From positions 1 through 7,434 of the forward strand of contig PUNU01000292.1 of assembly GCA_003551865.1 (NCBI GenBank): DNA of 7,434 nucleotides, read 5' to 3'. The DNA comes from Syntrophomonadaceae bacterium. Lineage in GTDB: Bacteria > Bacillota_D > Dethiobacteria > DTU022. Shown piece by piece: positions 5,979 through 7,434 of this stretch. How positions within the stretch are numbered: position 1 is the stretch's first letter; every line of letters starts with the position of its first letter. The notes under the pieces were generated by a model that did no database searches, was not told the DNA's origin, and saw nothing but the letters and a program-made list of their open reading frames with translations. Position numbers and translations under genes: made by a program.

Positions 5979-6173
5979 AGAAGAAGACAATGGAACTCTG
6001 AAGCGGGGGTGGCTGCTGGTGAGGCGGCTAAAGTTGACATCTCAGGTTTATGGTCCCCACCGGTTGAAGGCTTTCCGGTAATGGCGGAGAGATTTTTCAG
6101 AGCAGTCAAGGCGCCCTATCTCATCTTCCCGGGCGCTCAGGCAGCTGGCTGCGAAGAACCAAAACAGGCATAA
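5979..6173 (+). pseudogene. Possible coding relic between the second GYF gene and the lipoprotein
   Basis: One frame is open from just after a TGA (5976) to TAA at 6171-6173 and reads like protein, for example VDISGLWSPPVEGFPVMAER, then FFRAVKAPYLIFPGAQAAGC. The only early start-type codon is a GTG at 6009 without a ribosome binding site. In another frame immediately upstream, bases 5938-5996 read DGKNAAVPMKDEEEDNGT, an acidic linker-like stretch that a frameshift near 5997 could join to it. The pattern fits a decayed secreted or membrane protein, but no family is recognised and chance is not excluded. Nothing else is evident between 5913 and 6241. Confidence 0.3.
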
Positions 6174-6241
6174 GACCACGGGGATGCATTTGCCCAGACT
6201 AGGATTGTTGTGGTCTACGAACCGCACTAAATAAAAACCGA

Positions 6242-6249
6242 AAGGAGGT
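6242..6249 (+). promoter_or_regulatory. Ribosome binding site deciding the start at 6260
   Basis: AAGGAGGT ends 10 bases before the ATG at 6260. The in-frame TTG at 6251 is only one base past it and cannot be the start. Confidence 0.85.
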
Positions 6250-6259
6250 TTTGCCACCG

Positions 6260-6997
6260 ATGCGTCCCCTCATACCAGTAATTACACTGGCGCTGCTAAT
6301 TATGATTACGGGTTGTGGACCCGGTGCCCTCTCGGATTTTTTAAGCGCCGGCCGGGAAAGGATCCAGGACGCTTTTGATACCGTAAAAAGCGGTAGCGAT
6401 ACCCCTGCGGATGAGGACAATGCTGCTGGGTATAGTCAATATAACAATGAACACCGCAAGGGCTACATTGATTTGGCCGGTGTTTTTAGCGAGATTGTTT
6501 TACGTCCTCACATTCCGAAAGAAGAATGGATTGAATACAGCTACCTGTTTCTTGAGGAGTCCGCAATCAACGGGATTCAGACTCGCCATGTCAGGGTTAC
6601 GATCAACCACGGCCTTCCGGGCAGTGAAGCTGAACTCTGGATAACCGAGGATGAAGGCTATTTGGAAACGGTCAAAGCGGTAATCGACGGGGTCGAGCAG
6701 CACCCACCCCAGATCTACAACCGGTACATGATTCCGCTTGAAGGATTGTTAGCCGAGCCGGGAGATCTCCATTTAGACTGGCCCGGCTGGGAACTTGTCA
6801 GCCAAAGCAAGCAGGACCGGGACCTTGGCAGAGGCCCCCTAGAGGCCAGTATTTATGAGCTGGCCTGCCACGAGACCCAGGAAATAATAGTTTTTTCCGT
6901 TGCCGAAATCGCCAAGCGCGATTTCATGATTAGCTTTGAGCGCAGCGATGGGTGGATGTACAGCAATTACATCGTGACCCGCTTGATTCCGCGCTAA
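6260..6997 (+). CDS. Unrecognised lipoprotein, 245 residues
   Basis: The product starts with a compact lipoprotein signal peptide, MRPLIPVITLALLIMITGC, placing the lipid-anchored cysteine at residue 19. The mature part begins with a hydrophilic tether up to about residue 65. It continues with a mixed domain rich in aromatic and acidic residues (for example PKEEWIEYSYLFLEES and DLHLDWPGWELVSQSK) and ends RLIPR. There is one further cysteine, in YELACHE. Alternating short hydrophobic stretches suggest a beta-rich fold. I recognise no family and propose no function beyond an outer-surface location. Base composition and codon use match the flanking GYF genes, unlike the AT-rich lipoprotein at 2569. 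The following gene starts 144 bases downstream. Confidence 0.82.
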   Translation: MRPLIPVITLALLIMITGCGPGALSDFLSAGRERIQDAFDTVKSGSDTPADEDNAAGYSQYNNEHRKGYIDLAGVFSEIVLRPHIPKEEWIEYSYLFLEESAINGIQTRHVRVTINHGLPGSEAELWITEDEGYLETVKAVIDGVEQHPPQIYNRYMIPLEGLLAEPGDLHLDWPGWELVSQSKQDRDLGRGPLEASIYELACHETQEIIVFSVAEIAKRDFMISFERSDGWMYSNYIVTRLIPR

Positions 6998-7141
6998 AAC
7001 GGTGGAGTTGGCAAACGTGGTTACGGTATGGTTTGCTTAACCTTAAGATTCATATTTAGCTTATTCGTTGTGCCTGTTAGTCCCTGCTTCAAAAAAGAAT
7101 CAACGGTAAAACAATGAGGGCCTTAAGAGGAGTGAAGTAAA

Positions 7142-7434
7142 GTGAAGCAATCCGGTAAAAGATGGTGGCTGCTGGGTGCCATTGCTCTCGTATTAATAGT
7201 TGGTTTAGCCCTGGGTATATTTTTCTTCTTGGCTCCCGATTCCACGACCAGTCTCAGGCCCGGCGGCTTAATCACGGGTGTTGACGGGGTCAGCGTTGCC
7301 GCACCTCGAGGAGCCCTGGAGCACAGGATAGATATTTTCATTGAGCAGGTCGAAGATCCCAGGTTGGAGGTACCCTTTCCCGGTTTTCTTGAAGGGCTCG
7401 AAGTGGTCGGGAATTTTTATGAGATTACCGCTTC
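7142..7434 (+). CDS. N-terminally anchored extracytoplasmic protein, partial (3' end outside window)
   Basis: A GTG at 7142 is preceded by AGAGGAG (7126-7132) with 9-base spacing, and the frame stays open to the window end, giving 97 complete codons. The protein starts MKQSGKRWW followed by a hydrophobic helix (about residues 9-30) without a clear signal peptidase or lipobox site, so it is probably an uncleaved anchor with the rest outside the cell. After a short linker comes GVDGVSVAAPRGALE and then IDIFIEQVEDP. The pattern of a strand, P-x-GAL and another strand resembles the opening of ZU5-like beta-sandwich domains, where a P-x-GAL turn is common; this is a weak, by-eye match. The complete product cannot be described from this window. 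Confidence 0.75.
   Translation, partial: MKQSGKRWWLLGAIALVLIVGLALGIFFFLAPDSTTSLRPGGLITGVDGVSVAAPRGALEHRIDIFIEQVEDPRLEVPFPGFLEGLEVVGNFYEITA

Noticed and set aside
6205..6233. Promoter-like TTGTTG / TAAATA pair with 17-base spacing before the 6260 lipoprotein
   Set aside because: Only half of each hexamer matches, and the implied transcript start would lie on or next to the ribosome binding site.
7011..7036. GCAAAC / GTTTGC hairpin after the 6260 gene
   Set aside because: The stem is only 6 bp with a 14-base loop and no T-run, too weak for a terminator.
1..7434. tRNA, rRNA, CRISPR arrays, riboswitches or phage genes
   Set aside because: No cloverleaf-like sequence, regularly spaced direct repeats, conserved RNA motif or phage-type protein was seen on reading both strands.

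Overview
The window looks like chromosomal DNA of a single-membrane, Gram-positive-type bacterium, most likely a Clostridia-like Firmicute. The support is strong AGGAGG-type ribosome binding sites, GTG as well as ATG starts, several lipoprotein signal peptides, and a protein repertoire (bacterial GYF_2 domains, MORN repeats, a Tic20/DUF4870-like protein, divergent InlB-type B-repeats) common in that group. No marker gene fixes the species. Every confidently called gene is on the + strand.

Layout: (1) 1-479, the end of a protein with a Pro/Ala-rich linker and a Tic20/DUF4870-like membrane domain, its start outside the window. (2) 545-1837, a GYF_2 / Pro-rich / single-TM / polyproline / MORN protein. 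(3) 1838-2568, a gene graveyard: a possible minus-strand transposase tail, the start-less 3' end of an acidic protein (2041-2316), and a lipoprotein start region broken by a frameshift and stops (2362-2537). (4) 2569-4575, a 668-residue lipoprotein ending in two B-repeats. (5) 4576-5117, more debris: a strong GC inverted repeat and a broken stand-alone MORN protein (4846-5069). (6) 5118-5912, a second GYF_2 / TM protein, paralogous to the first at its N-terminus but with an unrelated outer domain. (7) 5913-6259, a possible further coding relic. (8) 6260-6997, an unrecognised lipoprotein. (9) 7142 to the window end, a membrane-anchored extracytoplasmic protein running off the edge.

The genes share a cell-envelope theme. 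Two proteins carry a cytoplasmic GYF_2 domain, a Pro-rich tether and one membrane helix, and then display different outer domains; around them are lipoproteins and a Tic20-like membrane protein whose own linker is Pro-rich. Eukaryotic GYF domains bind proline-rich peptides, so a membrane scaffold in which GYF domains hold the Pro-rich tethers of neighbours is a reasonable but untested idea.

The block from about 2020 to about 4340 is much more AT-rich than its flanks. The change back to host-like composition falls inside the lipoprotein gene, between its two B-repeats, which suggests an imported or recombined segment. Three to five decayed genes among intact ones point to rapid turnover at this locus.
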